The position numbers and the translations under genes were made by a program. A model generated the notes under the pieces. That model did not search any database and was not told the DNA's origin. It saw nothing but the letters and a program-made list of their open reading frames with translations. Below, in pieces: positions 33,711-47,480 of a stretch of 64,000 nucleotides of DNA. The stretch's first letter is position 1. Each line of letters begins with the position of its first letter. Source of the stretch: Paraspadella gotoi (lineage: Eukaryota > Chaetognatha); the NCBI GenBank assembly GCA_051294375.1, contig CM119265.1, forward strand, positions 16,791,304 to 16,855,303. The letters run 5' to 3'.

Positions 33711-35210
33711 GAGACGTTGATAACTTCAAGTGTTGACGTCGGAGGAGTTCGCATCACCGAACGAGTAACGCGGGGGGGCGGGGGGAGAAAAAAAGTGGGA
33801 AAAAGAAAAAAAAAGGAATTTGGAGCAAAAAAATGGTGAATCTTTTAAAGCTGTCGCGGCGAAACTGTGAAAGTAGCGAGGAGACGGGAAACGTGAAAGG
33901 AGACAAAGGGGAAAGTGAAAAAACAGTGAAGGAAGGGAAGTGAGAGAGAGAGAGAGAGAGAAGAGAGGAGAGAGAGAGAAGAGAGACGAGAAGAACTAGC
34001 AGAGAGAGAGGAGAGAGCCACCCTGTGTCTTTTCTCATTAACGATGCGGCACGATTCACAAGATTTCACGCCAGCGAAGATGGCCCGTTCACGTGAAAAC
34101 ACGACGAACAGTCGCCGAATCAGAGAGTGAAAGAGGAAACGGAAGTGGAAGGAGAGGAATTAGAGGTAAACAAGATGTATAGTGAGTGCGAAGGAGTTGT
34201 CAGACGGGAGTGGCGAATGCATAGCGCAATGAACTCTTTCGAGATGTGCTAATAAGATGAAAAAAGAACGGACTTGAAAACACCCCACTGCGATTAAAAT
34301 GAAAGTTTTACCTATTGCCCATATGACCAATTTAGCCATCTCGGGGCAACAAAAAAAAAATATGGCTCAGTGGCTCATCCTTGGAGTTCTCGCCCTAAAT
34401 CTTGGGGCGGACACGTTAGTAATTTTGGTACTAAAGTTTGCAAATGTTGGAAGTGCTAGTTGAGATCGGAACGGGCATCGGGATGCGGGTTTGCAGTTAG
34501 GGGAGCGTTGGGATGAAAAGGGAATAAAATGTGATGAGGATTTTGACGTGAAAAGAAGGGAAAGAAAGGGGAAGGGGGAAAGGGAAGGGAAGGCGAAGAA
34601 AGAGAAGGGAAGGGGGAAAAAGAGAAGGGAAAAGAGAAGGAAGGGGAAGAGAGAAGGGGGAAGGGATGGAAGGACTAAGGGTATGAATATAAATTATTCC
34701 GACAAAAATGGTCTTTCCAAGTTTTTGTCTCGCGGCCCTGAAGATGAAAGCCCAAATAATTCGTTGTCCCAAAAAAAGTTACTCTCGAGAAAATTAAAAC
34801 GAGAAACTTGTTGGTCGTTGCCCTTTATCAAGATAAAAAAAACTCCCTAATCGTCGCGGTTGGACACAGATATCGACTACGATCGACTAATTATACTAGA
34901 AGCAATGAGTCGCTGACAAAGAAAGCCATCTCCCGCCGCTGAGGTCGTCTCGATGGCCGATGGACCATTTCCTTTCTTTCTCGGTCGCGCGATCAAAGGT
35001 CTTTCGCGCCATCCAACGCCAAGCCATTTCTAATGAGCGCAAAATCTCAACGATTCGCATTTCCTTTGGCTGCGCAACCTCAACCGCTTTATACGCGCGA
35101 TTCACTTCATGCAATTTAAATTTCGTTCCGAAGTTTTTTTTTTTCCCCGATCTTCTCGTTCCGCGTCGGAGTTTCGTTTTACGACCGTGTTAACGAGCCA
35201 CTTTTATTTC

Positions 35211-35244
35211 TCTCTCTTCTCTTTCTTCTCTCTCTCTCTCTTCT

Positions 35245-35280
<36 letters not shown>

Positions 35281-35304
35281 TACTCTCTCTCTTCTCTCTC
35301 TCTC
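35211..35304 (+). repeat. (TC)n tract in block D
   Basis: Copy 3: 56,212-56,298. Copy 4: replaced by the 161-N gap at 60,606-60,766. Confidence 0.92.
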
Positions 35305-35524
35305 TTTCTTTTCCTTTTTAAAATTGTCCTGTCAAAAACGCGCAAAAAATCTGAATACTCATTCCACTTCCATTTTCTTCTTTTAATGAAACTTCATTGA
35401 ATTTATTTCGAGCCTTAGGTTAACACACAACTCACTCTCTCCCTTTCTCTCTTTCTTCCTCGATATCTTCTCATTACGCTCTTTACACGAGAGATGAGCT
35501 TAAATTAGCTCGGTCTTTTATTTA

Positions 35525-35555
35525 TTCTCTCTCTCTCTCTCTCTCTTCCTCTCTC

Positions 35556-35589
<34 letters not shown>
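35525..35589 (+). repeat. (TC)n tract in block E
   Basis: Copy 3 counterpart is 56,506-56,583. It lies just beyond where copy 4 stops. Confidence 0.93.
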
Positions 35590-35590
<1 letters not shown>

Positions 35591-36560
35591 CACTCAAAGA
35601 ACATGGACTTTCTTCTGAAAATTTCCGCCAATTATAACAGAAATTCTGGGAAATAATTTTTTTTTTCTCTGTAATAACGAGAGATTGTTTTGCGAAAATC
35701 CTCGCTGCGGCTTTTGGGCCGCCCCTCCCACGCAAATGTAAAAGAGGAACAAAGATGAAGTTGGGAGATGCAGGGAAGATGCAATGGGAAGAAACGGGGG
35801 TCTGCGGTGAAAGGCGCAAAGTAGATATTAATATTTAATAAAGAAAATCCATTAGATTTGGCCGATGAATATTTCGAGGCCTTTCGTTTTCTGGAATTCG
35901 ATAAGAAGATTTTTTTTTCTTCGAAGGAATGCTCTTATGAAAAATTGGAAAATTTTCCCTACATTTTAAAGCTAACAAAGAGAAAAAAAAAGGGCATAAA
36001 CGATTACCAGAAACACGGGGGGAGGGAAACGAGGAAGAGAGAGCAGAGGAGATGAGATGAGAGAGAGAGAGAGAGAAGAGAGAGAGACGAGAGAGAGGGA
36101 ATTTTCTGAAAGCGATCGCCGGTGTTTGGGATTATTAAGAAAAGGAAACCATTTTTTCATATTAATGCGTAAAAGATGTTTAAAGTAGCCACAGACGCCG
36201 AGGAAGAAAAAAGGCGAGAGAAAGGGCTTTGGCTAAAAACGAAAATAATATCCGCAGATTTTTTATATTTTTTTTAGTGCCCGAAATACAAAAAAAAAAA
36301 TTTCACTATCCAATTTTTTCCACAATAAAATATCAAAAGTTTCCAAAACGGAAATAATTCGGGTCGGGCAGAGAACCAAAGATCGTTGTTTTAAAAACAC
36401 AAAATGTTACAATTTTGATTGTAAATTTTTTTATTTCATTTGTCTTTTTCTGCGAGAAGGAATTACGGGGAGAAAGACATCTCCGATTTGTATAAAGCGA
36501 ATCCTGACGTCAATCATTCTGTACGTGATTCTTTGTACTTTTTTACAGTCTCAACTTTTG

Positions 36561-36639
36561 AGAGAGGAGAGGAGAGAGAGACCGAGAGAGAGAAGAGAGA
36601 GAGAGAGAGGAGAGAGAGGAGAGAGAAGAGAGAGAGATA
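36561..36639 (+). repeat. Imperfect (GA)n tract near the end of block E
   Basis: Copy 3 counterpart is 57,549-57,621. The copy-1/copy-2 junction follows within about 80 bp. Confidence 0.92.
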
Positions 36640-39345
36640 GTTTTCTTATTACAAACAATCACCGCAAAAATTTTCGGGAATAAAGAGATCAACCCGTTAA
36701 TTGTTATCCTCTCTCTTTGGGTTGTCAATTTCCTCGACGGGCGCACGGCCTTTTTGATCGGACCTTTTGATCGGACGAGCGGCCTTCCGACGAGCGGTTG
36801 GATGCCTTAGGATGAGTCGGTCCCTCCGACTACCAACCGTCTATCCAAGGATATTAGAAAATTAAACGGAATTGCCCAACGCCCACGGCTTCGAACAATT
36901 CGTAGTTCTTCGATAATCGATTTTTGATCAACAGAGATCCGATCTAATACGAGACTGAAAATGTGTCGACTGTTGGCACAGTGGCTCTGAGAATTGGGAA
37001 TAGGATCCTTCCGAAGGCGTTAAGCGAAAAGCAATATTCAATAAACTGGTTAAATGTGAGAATCGATAAACTATTTTCAATATCCTCAATAAACTGGCCA
37101 TTTGATGATTTACGCCGACGCGTGGAATAAAAAAAAGTATTTGCTTTCTCGTCCGACCAAAATAAAAAAATAAAAAAACAAATTAGAAAAAAAGGAGCAA
37201 AAACTCGGACACTCCCTGAAAAGTGCCCCATTTTATTTTAATTTAAACCCCAAAGAAAAAAGGACAAAGAGGGCTTTTTCGTTGAGCGAAGCACTCTATA
37301 CTGTGAAATATGGTACCGTAAAAAAAAAAACACGCCTAATTTTTTTTCTCAAACACAAGAAAAAAGAAGCAAAGTTAAAAAAAATATATAAATAAAAACT
37401 CTGGAAAAAAGAAAATAGGCGCTACCAACTCGGCCTCTTAATCCTTAATCAAGTTCATCTGGTTGAGATCTTTTTTCGGGGGCTCGCCCCAAATCTCAAT
37501 AGTAAATACCGGTTCGGGATATGCGGAAAAAAAAAGTGAAAGATTTCATCGTCTGTGAGAAAAAAAAGGAATCTTTTAAAGAGTAGGGGGGCGGGGGCGA
37601 TGAAGGGAGTTAGGAGGAGAGAGGAAAAAAATACCTTTTTTAAGGCGCGGGGTTTGTATGAAAAAAAATCCCTATTTTTTTAAGGGGAGTGTGGTGTATG
37701 AAGGAGGAAAAGGCGTTTAATTCTCCAGAAGTGGAAAAAGAAAGTGAGAGAGGAAAGAATCGCGCGATTCTTGCTCCGGATTCTTTTCACTCGACTATAG
37801 ACTCGTTCGCATTCACGGTGAATTCAGAATTCGTTTGAGTTTCCTTTTTCCTTTTTTTTCTTATTTTCTTTTTCTTTTTCCAGTCCCTTCACACGCCCAT
37901 CGCGGCCGGAAGAGAAAAAAGTGGGCTAGGGGTGATATTCATTCCCAATTTTCGCCTAAATCGGAGACCAGAAATGGATTTTTTTTTAGGGGAGAGAGCG
38001 GATTCTTTCGTTTCCTGCCTGGATTTGAATTCGATTGTCCGAATTTCTTGAGAGAAATTCCGAGAGTCTTAAGGGACCCGAACATTCAAAACGACGGGAT
38101 CGAGTTTTAAGGGACGAAAATTTCAAGACGGTTTGGGATCGAGCGAGACGAATTTACAGCAATTTTGACAAAGATTTTTATTCGACGATTCGAAGAGAAT
38201 TGGTAGAGACGTGGTAATTTATGAATTTACGTTTCTGGAAGACTTTGACTTAAATCGAGATCGAAGGAGCCTCTTTGATTAGAATTGAACCAGATGCTTC
38301 GACGATAAGAGTCGTATAAATATCGATGAAGATCGAAATTGGATTCGATATCTCAAATTTCTGACTGAGAATTGATAAGCAATGAACACAAAGGTCTGAA
38401 TATCAACGGGATTCGAAATAGGGGTTTAGTTAGGATTGTTCACTATCAAGTCTTGCATTTGTTAGACATTTCATTTATACTTTGCTCCGAGTGTTTGTTT
38501 ATTATGGGGGAAGTATTCTTATACGGGTTTGTAAATACGCGATAGTGTAGCAGAGTCCCGGATTATTAATACTACTGACGCCAAAAATAGCTTTTACTCC
38601 AAAGGGCCAATGATTAAACAGAAATTCATAGCCAAAGTCTTACGAATGGAAACTCATGCATAATACTCAGATTGAGCGTCCGCAGCTTTTTCGCCAATGT
38701 TGTCCTAAGCTTTCCCTCATGCAGTTGCCCCTTAACCCATAACCCTTTCATAGACCCCACAGTCAAACAACAGCAAGAGCAACGACACATAAGCGTCGAC
38801 GTTATCGTCATCTTCGTCGGTTTCGTCGTCGTCGTCGTCATCGTCTTCAGGCGTCGTCAAATTCTTAACGAACTAATTCATCGACGAAAGAGAAATTTCA
38901 ATCGCGTCTTCCGAAATGATTTTCGCCGCTCGACGAAAAAAAAAACGCCCATCGCCGATTCGCCGCCTCCCCGCTCTCGGCGGCGGTGGCGGCGTCGGCG
39001 GCGTCATCGCCAACGGCGTCGGCACCGAAGCGACGCCCCGTCGGCCACATCATTTCTTTTTTTTCGGTGGCGAAGAGAAAAGAAAAGAAATTCATGTCGA
39101 CATTTTATCGCTTTTTGAATATGGATGCGGAGCGCGTTTCTCTCTCTATAACGAATTCTCTCATTTCTCATTTTCTTCATTTGACTTTTTATTTTCTTCT
39201 TCTTTCCCCGTCGACGATTTTCGTTAATGATGGAAATTCTCCGCCAGCGTCGCTCCTTTTTTTTCTCTCTCTCTTTCTCTTTTATTCGATTTTTCCCCTT
39301 TTTTTTTCCGCTCGAATTTTCCCGCTTTTTTGTTTATTCCGCCCG

Positions 39346-39355
39346 AAGATGGCGG
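39346..39355 (+). promoter_or_regulatory. AAGATGGCGG motif in block A (copy 2)
   Basis: Duplicate of the motif at 22,339-22,348. The downstream frame runs from ATG at 39,348 into the gap at 39,426. Confidence 0.3.
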
Positions 39356-41926
39356 AGGAAGTCTTCTTAAAATTTAGGAGGTTGGGGGAGGGGGAGAGAG
39401 GAGAGACAGTTTGGTTATGGGGTGANNNNNNNNNNNNNNNNNNNNNNNNNNNNNNNNNNNNNNNNNNNNNNNNNNNNNNNNNNNNNNNNNNNNNNNNNNN
39501 NNNNNNNNNNNNNNNNNNNNNNNNNNNNNNNNNNNNNNNNNNNNNNNNNNNNNNNNNNNNNNNNNNNNNNNNNNNNNNNNNNNNNNNNNNNNNNNNNNNN
39601 NNNNNNNNNNNNNNNNNNNNNNNNNNNNNNNNNNNNNNNNNNNNNNNNNNNNNNNNNNNNNNNNNNNNNNNNNNNNNNNNNNNNNNNNNNNNNNNNNNNN
39701 NNNNNNNNNNNNNNNNNNNNNNNNNNNNNNNNNNNNNNNNNNNNNNNNNNNNNNNNNNNNNNNNNNNNNNNNNNNNNNNNNNNNNNNNNNNNNNNNNNNN
39801 NNNNNNNNNNNNNNNNNNNNNNNNNNNNNNNNNNNNNNNNNNNNNNNNNNNNNNNNNNNNNNNNNNNNNNNNNNNNCCACATCCCTCACCATCAACTTCG
39901 AGGCCGACGTCTCCGTTCGAGCGACGGAGAAAAACTGGTCTTTCGATGAAAAAGTTCAAAGCCTCTTTTCAATTAATGTCATTCATGCATATTTATTCAT
40001 CACAATCTTTTTATTTTTCCTTTTTTTTTTCTTTTTTTTTGCGTTTCTTCCTTTTTTTTTCTCTTTTATTTTCTTTACGCGAGATTTTTAATGTCGACTC
40101 CGCGCGAAAGAGAATAAAAAACGCGGCGCGATCGTCGGTTGGCTCGAGCACGCCCTAACACTCCTCCGTCTCTTAGTCTAACACTCCCGAACCCTCCACC
40201 AATTCGATAACAGGCCTGTGAACAATGTGCAATCCACCCCAGCTCCACAACTTCCCTGAATCACTCAAAATCCCATACCGTCTCGAATCGTTTCTCACTT
40301 ACGCAACATTTCCAGGGTTCGACTCGTTCGTGGTCGGGCCTCCCTCGGTAATTATCGATTATTGTTTATTGTTTAATTTGCATTGTATCTTTTTGATTTC
40401 TAAAACTTTACAGAATAAAATTATTATCGGTAATTGGATTGAAATGCCTTTCGGCCCGGATTCGTCTTCACTACAATTTATTTCATCACTTCTCTCCTCT
40501 CTCTGCCAATTCCTTTTCCCCCCCATCTCTTCCTCTCTTTTCTCCCTTCCAACGTTCCCCACTCACCTCTCCCCACTTAAATTACCACCTTCGCTCCCAA
40601 CCACTTTTTTTTTGTTTTCTTTCAAAGAGAAAAGTCTTGGGAGATATCGTTATTATTATTATTTGAGAGAGAGAGAAAAAAAAAAGGGGGAAGAAATAAA
40701 ATATAGAAATCGAAAACAAAAAAGGGAAAACAGAATCTCATAAAAACAAGAAACAAATATTCGAAGAGAAAGAGAGGGAGAAATATATGTGTTCGTAAGG
40801 GGAGGGCTCCAAGCGGCTCTCTCTCNNNNNNNNNNTCTCTCTGCAACGATAATATTTGAGATGTTGTAAGTAAACTCGAGTCACATTTCGAATTCACAAA
40901 ATTTTTCTCTTTTTCTCTCAAAATATGTATTTAAATAAAAAAAACGAGGATCTTGTTCTTTTGTTTTCATTTCTCGACTACAGCGTAGTAACGAATAACT
41001 TGGCCCTCCTCCGGTCCACCCCCTCGAAGACAAACATTGCTCCCTCAAAATTCAATCCCTGGTTTTAATCTTCACCGCTCTCCTTTTCCCTTTTCTCCCA
41101 AACTCGTCCACCATCCCCCTTTTCTACCCCCCTTACCCCCCCCCTCGGTACCACAATCGCAGCAATTTGTTTGAGAAATTGGACATTTCCAAATGGCAGC
41201 CAAGGAGTTTTTAACCTTTTTAAGTATAAAGCGGAAAATGCCAGCCCTTCCTTCCCTCGGGCGGATTTTTGCAAATGATATGTTATTTTTTTCTTTAATT
41301 TTCTCTCTCACACACTCTCAAAAAAAAAAAGATATTGTGAATCTCGAAATTGCAAAATGTGAAATCTCGTATTGTTTTGCATTTGATTGGTCTGGCTGCG
41401 GCGGCGGCGGCGGCGGCGGCAGCGGGGGCGGCGTGGCGGCGGAGACCGGCCGATGACGTAAATGAGCCGTCGACGCCGACGCAAACAAATGTCGGTCTAA
41501 GAGAAGAGGCGACTAGAATTGGCCGGTGACCAGTGTTCACACAAAATACATAGAGGCAAAATATGGTGCACACAGGTAAAGTCGAGCTATGACCATTGAC
41601 CATGGACCAACTTTTAAATTTGTCATATATATTCAATATTATAAGATTCTTCCATTATTGCTTATAATGTATTTGAAGCGTAACGTTTTGACCGCGAAAT
41701 CTTTTTTTCTCTGGTCAAACCGTCACTTCTTTCGCTTCGATAATTCCTAAAAGCTTTATTATTAAATTAATACGTTTTTATTAAAACATTTACGGACTTT
41801 TCTCTCGTTGACGTCGTCGTCATTCGCCTGCGACCCTTTGCCTTGACCCTAAGTGATTCCAGTCTTTCCAAAAACTCAGTGACCAAAATCACAAAAACTG
41901 ACGTTAATCCCATCGACACGTACGTT

Positions 41927-41967
<41 letters not shown>

Positions 41968-43121
41968 TTTTCGTGACAATCTCGTCATCGTCGCATTTTT
42001 TGTCATATCTCTCTGACGTCATCTAAATTCTCACGAACGGAAATTACCGATCGTATTGTAAATTGTCGCCGGTGGCAGACTGAACATTGTTATGTACCAG
42101 AGAGGCATTTTTTTTCTCCCCTTTATCTCGATCGGGAAAAACACGGAACAAAAGATCGTTTAAATGCGGGAGACGACGACGACAACGTCGACGGAAACTA
42201 GAAGACCGAGTCTTATTCGAACATGAAGAGGCTTTTGTCGAAATGAGTTACATTTCACGTGACCCCGGCAAACGACAAAGACGACGGCGACGACGTTGAC
42301 AACGACGGCGGCGCAAACGACGAAAGAGACGATAATGGAATTAACGAGGCAATCATGCTTTTAAAGTTGAATCCACTATCGCAAACAGAACTTATAAAAA
42401 AANNNNNNNNNNNNNNNNNNNNNNNNNNNNNNNNNNNNNNNNNNNNNNNNNNNNNNNNNNNNNNNNNNNNNNNNNNNNNNNNNNNNNNNNNNNNNNNNNN
42501 NNNNNNNNNNNNNNNNNNNNNNNNNNNNNNNNNNNNNNNNNNNNNNNNNNNNNNNNNNNNNNNNNNNNNNNNNNNNNNNNNNNNNNNNNNNNNNNNNNNN
42601 NNNNNNNNNNNNNNNNNNNNNNNNNNNNNNNNNNNNNNNNNNNNNNNNNNNNNNNNNNNNNNNNNNNNNNNNNNNNNNNNNNNNNNNNNNNNNNNNNNNN
42701 NNNNNNNNNNNNNNNNNNNNNNNNNNNNNNNNNNNNNNNNNNNNNNNNNNNNNNNNNNNNNNNNNNNNNNNNNNNNNNNNNNNNNNNNNNNNNNNNNNNN
42801 NNNNNNNNNNNNNNNNNNNNNNNNNNNNNNNNNNNNNNNNNNNNNNNNNNNNNNNNNNNNNNNNNNNNNNNNNNNNNNNNNNNNNNNNNNNNNNNNNNNN
42901 NNNNNNNNTAAAGGAGAAGGAATTTACGCAGAAAATCTACAAATATAGAGGCGCAAAATGAGTCATTTCATTGACTTCTAGTTCAAATTTTAATCACGGA
43001 GAGACGAATAATTAATCAAAACATATTTAGGTGGAAAATAAAACCGGGGTCGTACAACCGATGGGCAAGGTAATAAATATATTTACGATTTCTGAGAAAA
43101 AAAATTTTAAGAAAACTTGAT

Positions 43122-43210
43122 ATCCACGTCGGCATCGAATCCTACTGACGCTTCAGTCACGGACGCTGGGGTAAGTGCTCACCATTGACTCACCCAATGC
43201 TACCGCTCAC
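43122..43210 (-). repeat. tRNA-like element, copy 2
   Basis: Minus strand reads TGAGTCAATGG, then GGATTCGATGCC 39 nt on. It lies in the duplicated block B. Confidence 0.4.
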
Positions 43211-43985
43211 CTCTAAATTACGTAAGTCTTATTCGCTCCTTCAAGATCCTCGGCATTGGATTCCAAATCTGGACCCAATTTTTTCTTTCTCTTTTTTCGG
43301 CTCAGAGATTGGAATCCAGTAGCGACGAGAGCGACCAAATACCCTTTTGTTTGGTCGCCACAAACAGAGAGAGAGAGAGAGAGAGAGAGTGAGAAAATAG
43401 AGAGGGAGTGAAAGCCAATCACCATATGCTATTCTAATTCTATTGATTCGAATAAGTAAAAAAAGTACTTCTCCTATTTTTATCCAAAGCATTGTGTACT
43501 TCTGAAATGAAAGAGGCGAGAAGGAGTTTCCAAAGTTGAATACTTTATATATAACAATCACAATGCTTTCTAAGCAAATTATCCCGGTAATTGTTTGGTA
43601 CTCGGTTTGACAGTTATATTTCGCTACAAGAAAATTTCAAATATAGCCAAGACCATTCATAGAAGTACGAATACATATGCTAAGATAAAAAAAACTTTAC
43701 TTCTAAACAATCTCTTTTCGGTCGTTTAATTAAAGAACTATTTCGAGTCAATTTGGTAACTTTCTTTTCCTAAATCCTTTTAATTATTTTTTTTCGTCTT
43801 CCTCCGCTTCTTCTTCTTCCTCCTCCTCTTCCTCGTCCTCCTCCTCCTCCGCTAACAACCTTTTCTCCTTTTCTTCCCAATTTCTCTTTTAGGAATTTAA
43901 CTCTAGAAATAAATATTAGCGACGGGAAGGCATTTCTGATTTTGACAGTTGGAATTGATTACAAAGGAATTCCAGCCCGAAATGA

Positions 43986-44019
<34 letters not shown>

Positions 44020-44044
44020 NNNNNNNNNNNNNNNNNNNNNNNNN
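44020..44044. other. 25-N gap between overlapping copies 2 and 3
   Basis: The roughly 4.1 kb on its left (block B) is repeated as the first roughly 4.2 kb on its right. The flanks therefore overlap and are not separated by missing sequence. Confidence 0.99.
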
Positions 44045-46691
44045 GCCGACGCATCTCCGTTCGACAGCGCGGGAAACGGTCTTTCGATAAACAAGTTCAT
44101 AACGCGCTCTTGGTTCAAATTATTGTCAAATCTGCTTCAATATGCATATTATTCATCACATCTTTGTATTTTTCCTTTTTATTTTTTTTCTTTTTTTTTT
44201 TTGCGTTTCTTCTTCCCTGTTTTTTTTTTTTTTCTCTTTTTATTTTTCTTTACGCGAGATTTTTTAATGTCGACTCCGCGCGAAAAGAGAATAAAAAAAC
44301 GCGGCGCGATCGTCGGTTGGGTCGAGCACGCCCTAAAACTCCTCAGTCTCTAAAAGTCTAACACTACCGAAACCTCCACAAATTCCGATAAAGGATCCTG
44401 TGAACAATGTGCAGATCCACCCCAGCATCCCACAACTTCCCGAATTCACCATAATCCCATACCAGATCCGCATTCGTTTTCTTCTTGCACTTTGCGCAAG
44501 CAGTTTCCAGCGTTCGACTCGAATTTCGCTGTCCGGGCCTCCCTCGTTAAATGATGTCGAATTATTGTTTATTTGCATTTTTCTTTTTGATTTCTAAATT
44601 TTACAGAATAAATTATTATCGGTAAATTGGCATTGAAATGCCTTTCGGCCCGGATTCGTCTTCACGGTACACACTTTATTTCAATCACTTCTCTCCTCTC
44701 TCTGCCAATTCCTTTTCCCCAGTCTCTTTCCTCTCTTTTCTCCCTTCACGAACGTTCCCCGCCACTCCTCCTCTCCCGCACTTAAATTACCACCCTTGCG
44801 CTCGCCACCCCACTTTTTTTTTGTTTTTTTTCAAGAGAAAAGTCCTTCGGAGATATCGGGTTATTTATTATTATTATGAGAAGAGAGGAGAAAAAAAAAA
44901 GGAGGAAAGAATAAAGATATAGAAATCGAAAACAAAATGGAATAACAGAATCTCATAAAAAAAGAAACAAATGATTCGAAGTAAAAGAGAGGGAGAAATA
45001 TATGTGTTCGTAAGGGGAGGGACTCGCAGCGGCTCTCTCTCTCTCTCCTCTTCCTCTCTCTGCAACGATAATATTGAGATGTTGTAAGTAAACCTCGAGT
45101 CATCAATTTCGAATTCACAAAATTTTTCTTTCTTTCTCTCTCAAAATATGTATTTAAATAAAAAAAACGAGGATCTTGGTTCTTTGTTTTCATTCCTCAG
45201 ACTACAGCGTAGTAACGAATAACTTGGCCCTCCTCCGGTCCACCCCCTCGAAGACAAACATTGGCTCCTCAAAATTCGAATCCCTGGTTTTAATCTTCAC
45301 CGCTCTCCTTACCCCTTTTCTCCCAAACTCGTCCACCATCCCCCTTTTCTACCCCCCCTTACCCCCCCCCCTCGGTACCCCCCACAATCGCGGCAATTTG
45401 TTTGAGAAATTGGACATTTCCAAATGCAGCCAAGGAGTTTTTAACCTTTTAAGTATAAAGCGGAAAATCCAGCCCTTCCTTCCTCGGGCAGAATTTTTGC
45501 AAATGATATGGTTATTTTTTTCTTAATTTTCTCTTCTCACACACTCTCAAAAAAAAAAAAAAGATATTGTGAATCTCGAAATTGGCAAAATGTGAAATCT
45601 CGTATTGTTTTGCATTTGATTGGTCTGGGGCCCGGCGGGGCGGGCTGCGGCGGCAGCGGGGGCGGCGTGGCGGCGGAGACCGGCCGATGAACGTAAATGA
45701 GCCGCCGACGCCGACGCAAACAAAAAATGTCGGTCCTAAAGAGAGAGAGGGACTAGAATTGGCCGTGGACCACTGTTCACACAAATACATAGAGTGCAAA
45801 ATATGGTACACAGAGGTAAAGTCGAGCTATGACCATTGACCATGGACCAACTTTAAATTTTTCATATATATTCAATATTATAAGATTCTTCCATTATTGC
45901 TTATAATGTACTTTGAAGCGTAACTTTGACCGAGAAATCTTTTTTTCTGCTGGTCAAAACCGTACTTCTTTCGCTTCGAATAATTCCTAAAGCTTTATTA
46001 TTAAATTATACGTTTTTATTAAAACATTTACGGACTTCTTCGTTATTGTCGTCGTCATTCGCCTGCGACCCTTGCCTTGACCCTAAGTGATTCCAGTCTT
46101 TCCAAAAACTCAAGTGACCAAAATCACAAAAACTGACGTTAATCCCATCGACACGTACGTTTCGTCGTCGTCGTCGTTGTCGTCGGGACTTTTCGTGACT
46201 AATCTCGTCATCGTCGCATTTTTTGTCATATCTCTCTGACGTCATTAAATTCTCCAACGAACGGAAAATTACCGATCGTATTGTTAAATTGTCGCCGGTG
46301 GCAGACTAACATTGTTATGTACCAGAGAGGCATTTTTTTCTCCCCTTTTCTCGATCGGAAAAAACACGGAACAAAAGATCTTTAATGCGGGAGACGACTA
46401 CGACACGTCGACGGAAACTAGAAGCGAACTTTATTCGAACATGAGAGGCTTTTGTCGAAATGAGTTACACTTTCACGTGACCCGGCAAACGACAAAGACG
46501 ACGGCGACGACGTTGACAACGACGACGGCGGCAAACGACGAAGAGACGATAATGGAATTAACGAGGCAATCATGCTTTTAAAGTTGAATCCACTACTCGC
46601 AAACAGAACTTATAAAAAAAAAGGGGAAATAAAAAAGAGAACGCATAAACACACAGACAGACGCACAACCGCGTCCCAGCTGCGTCTCTCT

Positions 46692-46727
<36 letters not shown>

Positions 46728-46841
46728 AACCACTCACTCTCTTTCGCTTTTGAATATCCCACTTAAATCAACTTCATTCGGCTCTCTCTCTCTCTTTTCT
46801 ATCTCCTTTCTCTCTCCTCTCTCTCTCTTCTCTCTCTTCTC

Positions 46842-46882
<41 letters not shown>

Positions 46883-47009
46883 CTCTCTCCTCTCTCTCCC
46901 CTGGAGGCATAATTTCCAGGCTCGACTGTCCCGCATTTAAATGATCGCCATTAGAAGGAGAGCACACAGCCAAACACTTACCCTCGATTCAGCTTCCAAT
47001 TCCGCCGCT

Positions 47010-47062
47010 GCCCGAGACGACGACGACGACGACACGATGACGACGACGACGACGACGACCAC
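47010..47062 (+). repeat. (GAC)n/(GAT)n tract in block B (copy 3)
   Basis: Two GAC runs separated by ACGAT. Copy 1 (25,852-25,875) has only one short run, a net difference of about 27 bases, which is larger than the usual one-base differences. Confidence 0.88.
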
Positions 47063-47390
47063 GCCGTAGATTTTGAGAGAAGGGAGAGTATGCGCCGATG
47101 AAACGGAAGAGATTTTTAGAGGATTAAACCAGATTGGAAATTGGGGCGATGGCAAGAAAAAAAAAGGAAGGTTTAATTTAAAATAAAGAGAAGGAATTTT
47201 ACGCAGAAAATCTACAAATATAGAGGCGCAAAGAGTCATTTCATTGATCTCAGTTCAAATTTGAATCACGGAGAGACGAATAATTAATCAAACATATTTA
47301 GGCTGGAAAATAAAACGCGGGGTCGTACAACGAATGGCAGGTAATAAATATATTTACGATTCTGAGAAAAAAATTTTAGAAAACTTGATA

Positions 47391-47480
47391 TCCACGTCGG
47401 CATCGAATCCTACTGACGCTTCAGTCACGGACGGCTGGGTAAGTGCGCTCACCATTGACTCACCCATGCTACCCGCTCAC
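47391..47480 (-). repeat. tRNA-like element, copy 3
   Basis: Same A-box-like and B-box-like words as 43,122-43,210, with small indels between them. Confidence 0.4.

Larger units (their letters stand above)
19692..36703 (+). repeat. Direct duplication, copy 1 (blocks A-B-C-D-E)
   Basis: This is the only full-length, gap-free copy. Block A (19,692-22,804) recurs at 36,722-39,899. Block B (22,805-27,130) recurs at 39,900-44,019 and 44,045-48,255. Block C (27,131-33,513) recurs at 48,256-54,538. Block D (33,514-35,480) recurs at 54,539-56,470 and 59,019-60,935. Block E (35,481-36,703) recurs at 56,471-57,690. Differences are chiefly one-base indels, often extra bases here. No gene is supported: the longest ordinary open frame (22,538-23,161) is not conserved in frame in the other copies. 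Confidence 0.95.
36722..44019 (+). repeat. Direct duplication, copy 2 (blocks A-B)
   Basis: It starts with the same GTCAATNCCTCGACGG-like junction as copy 1 and ends inside a (TC)n tract at a 25-N gap. It holds N-gaps at 39,426-39,876, 40,826-40,835 and 42,403-42,908. Sequence for these is present in copy 1 at about 22,407-22,784, 23,731-23,794 and 25,398-25,996. Confidence 0.95.

Noticed and set aside
38986-40158. 390-codon open frame
   Set aside because: About 150 of its codons are unknown bases, and the matching DNA in copy 1 is not open in the same frame.
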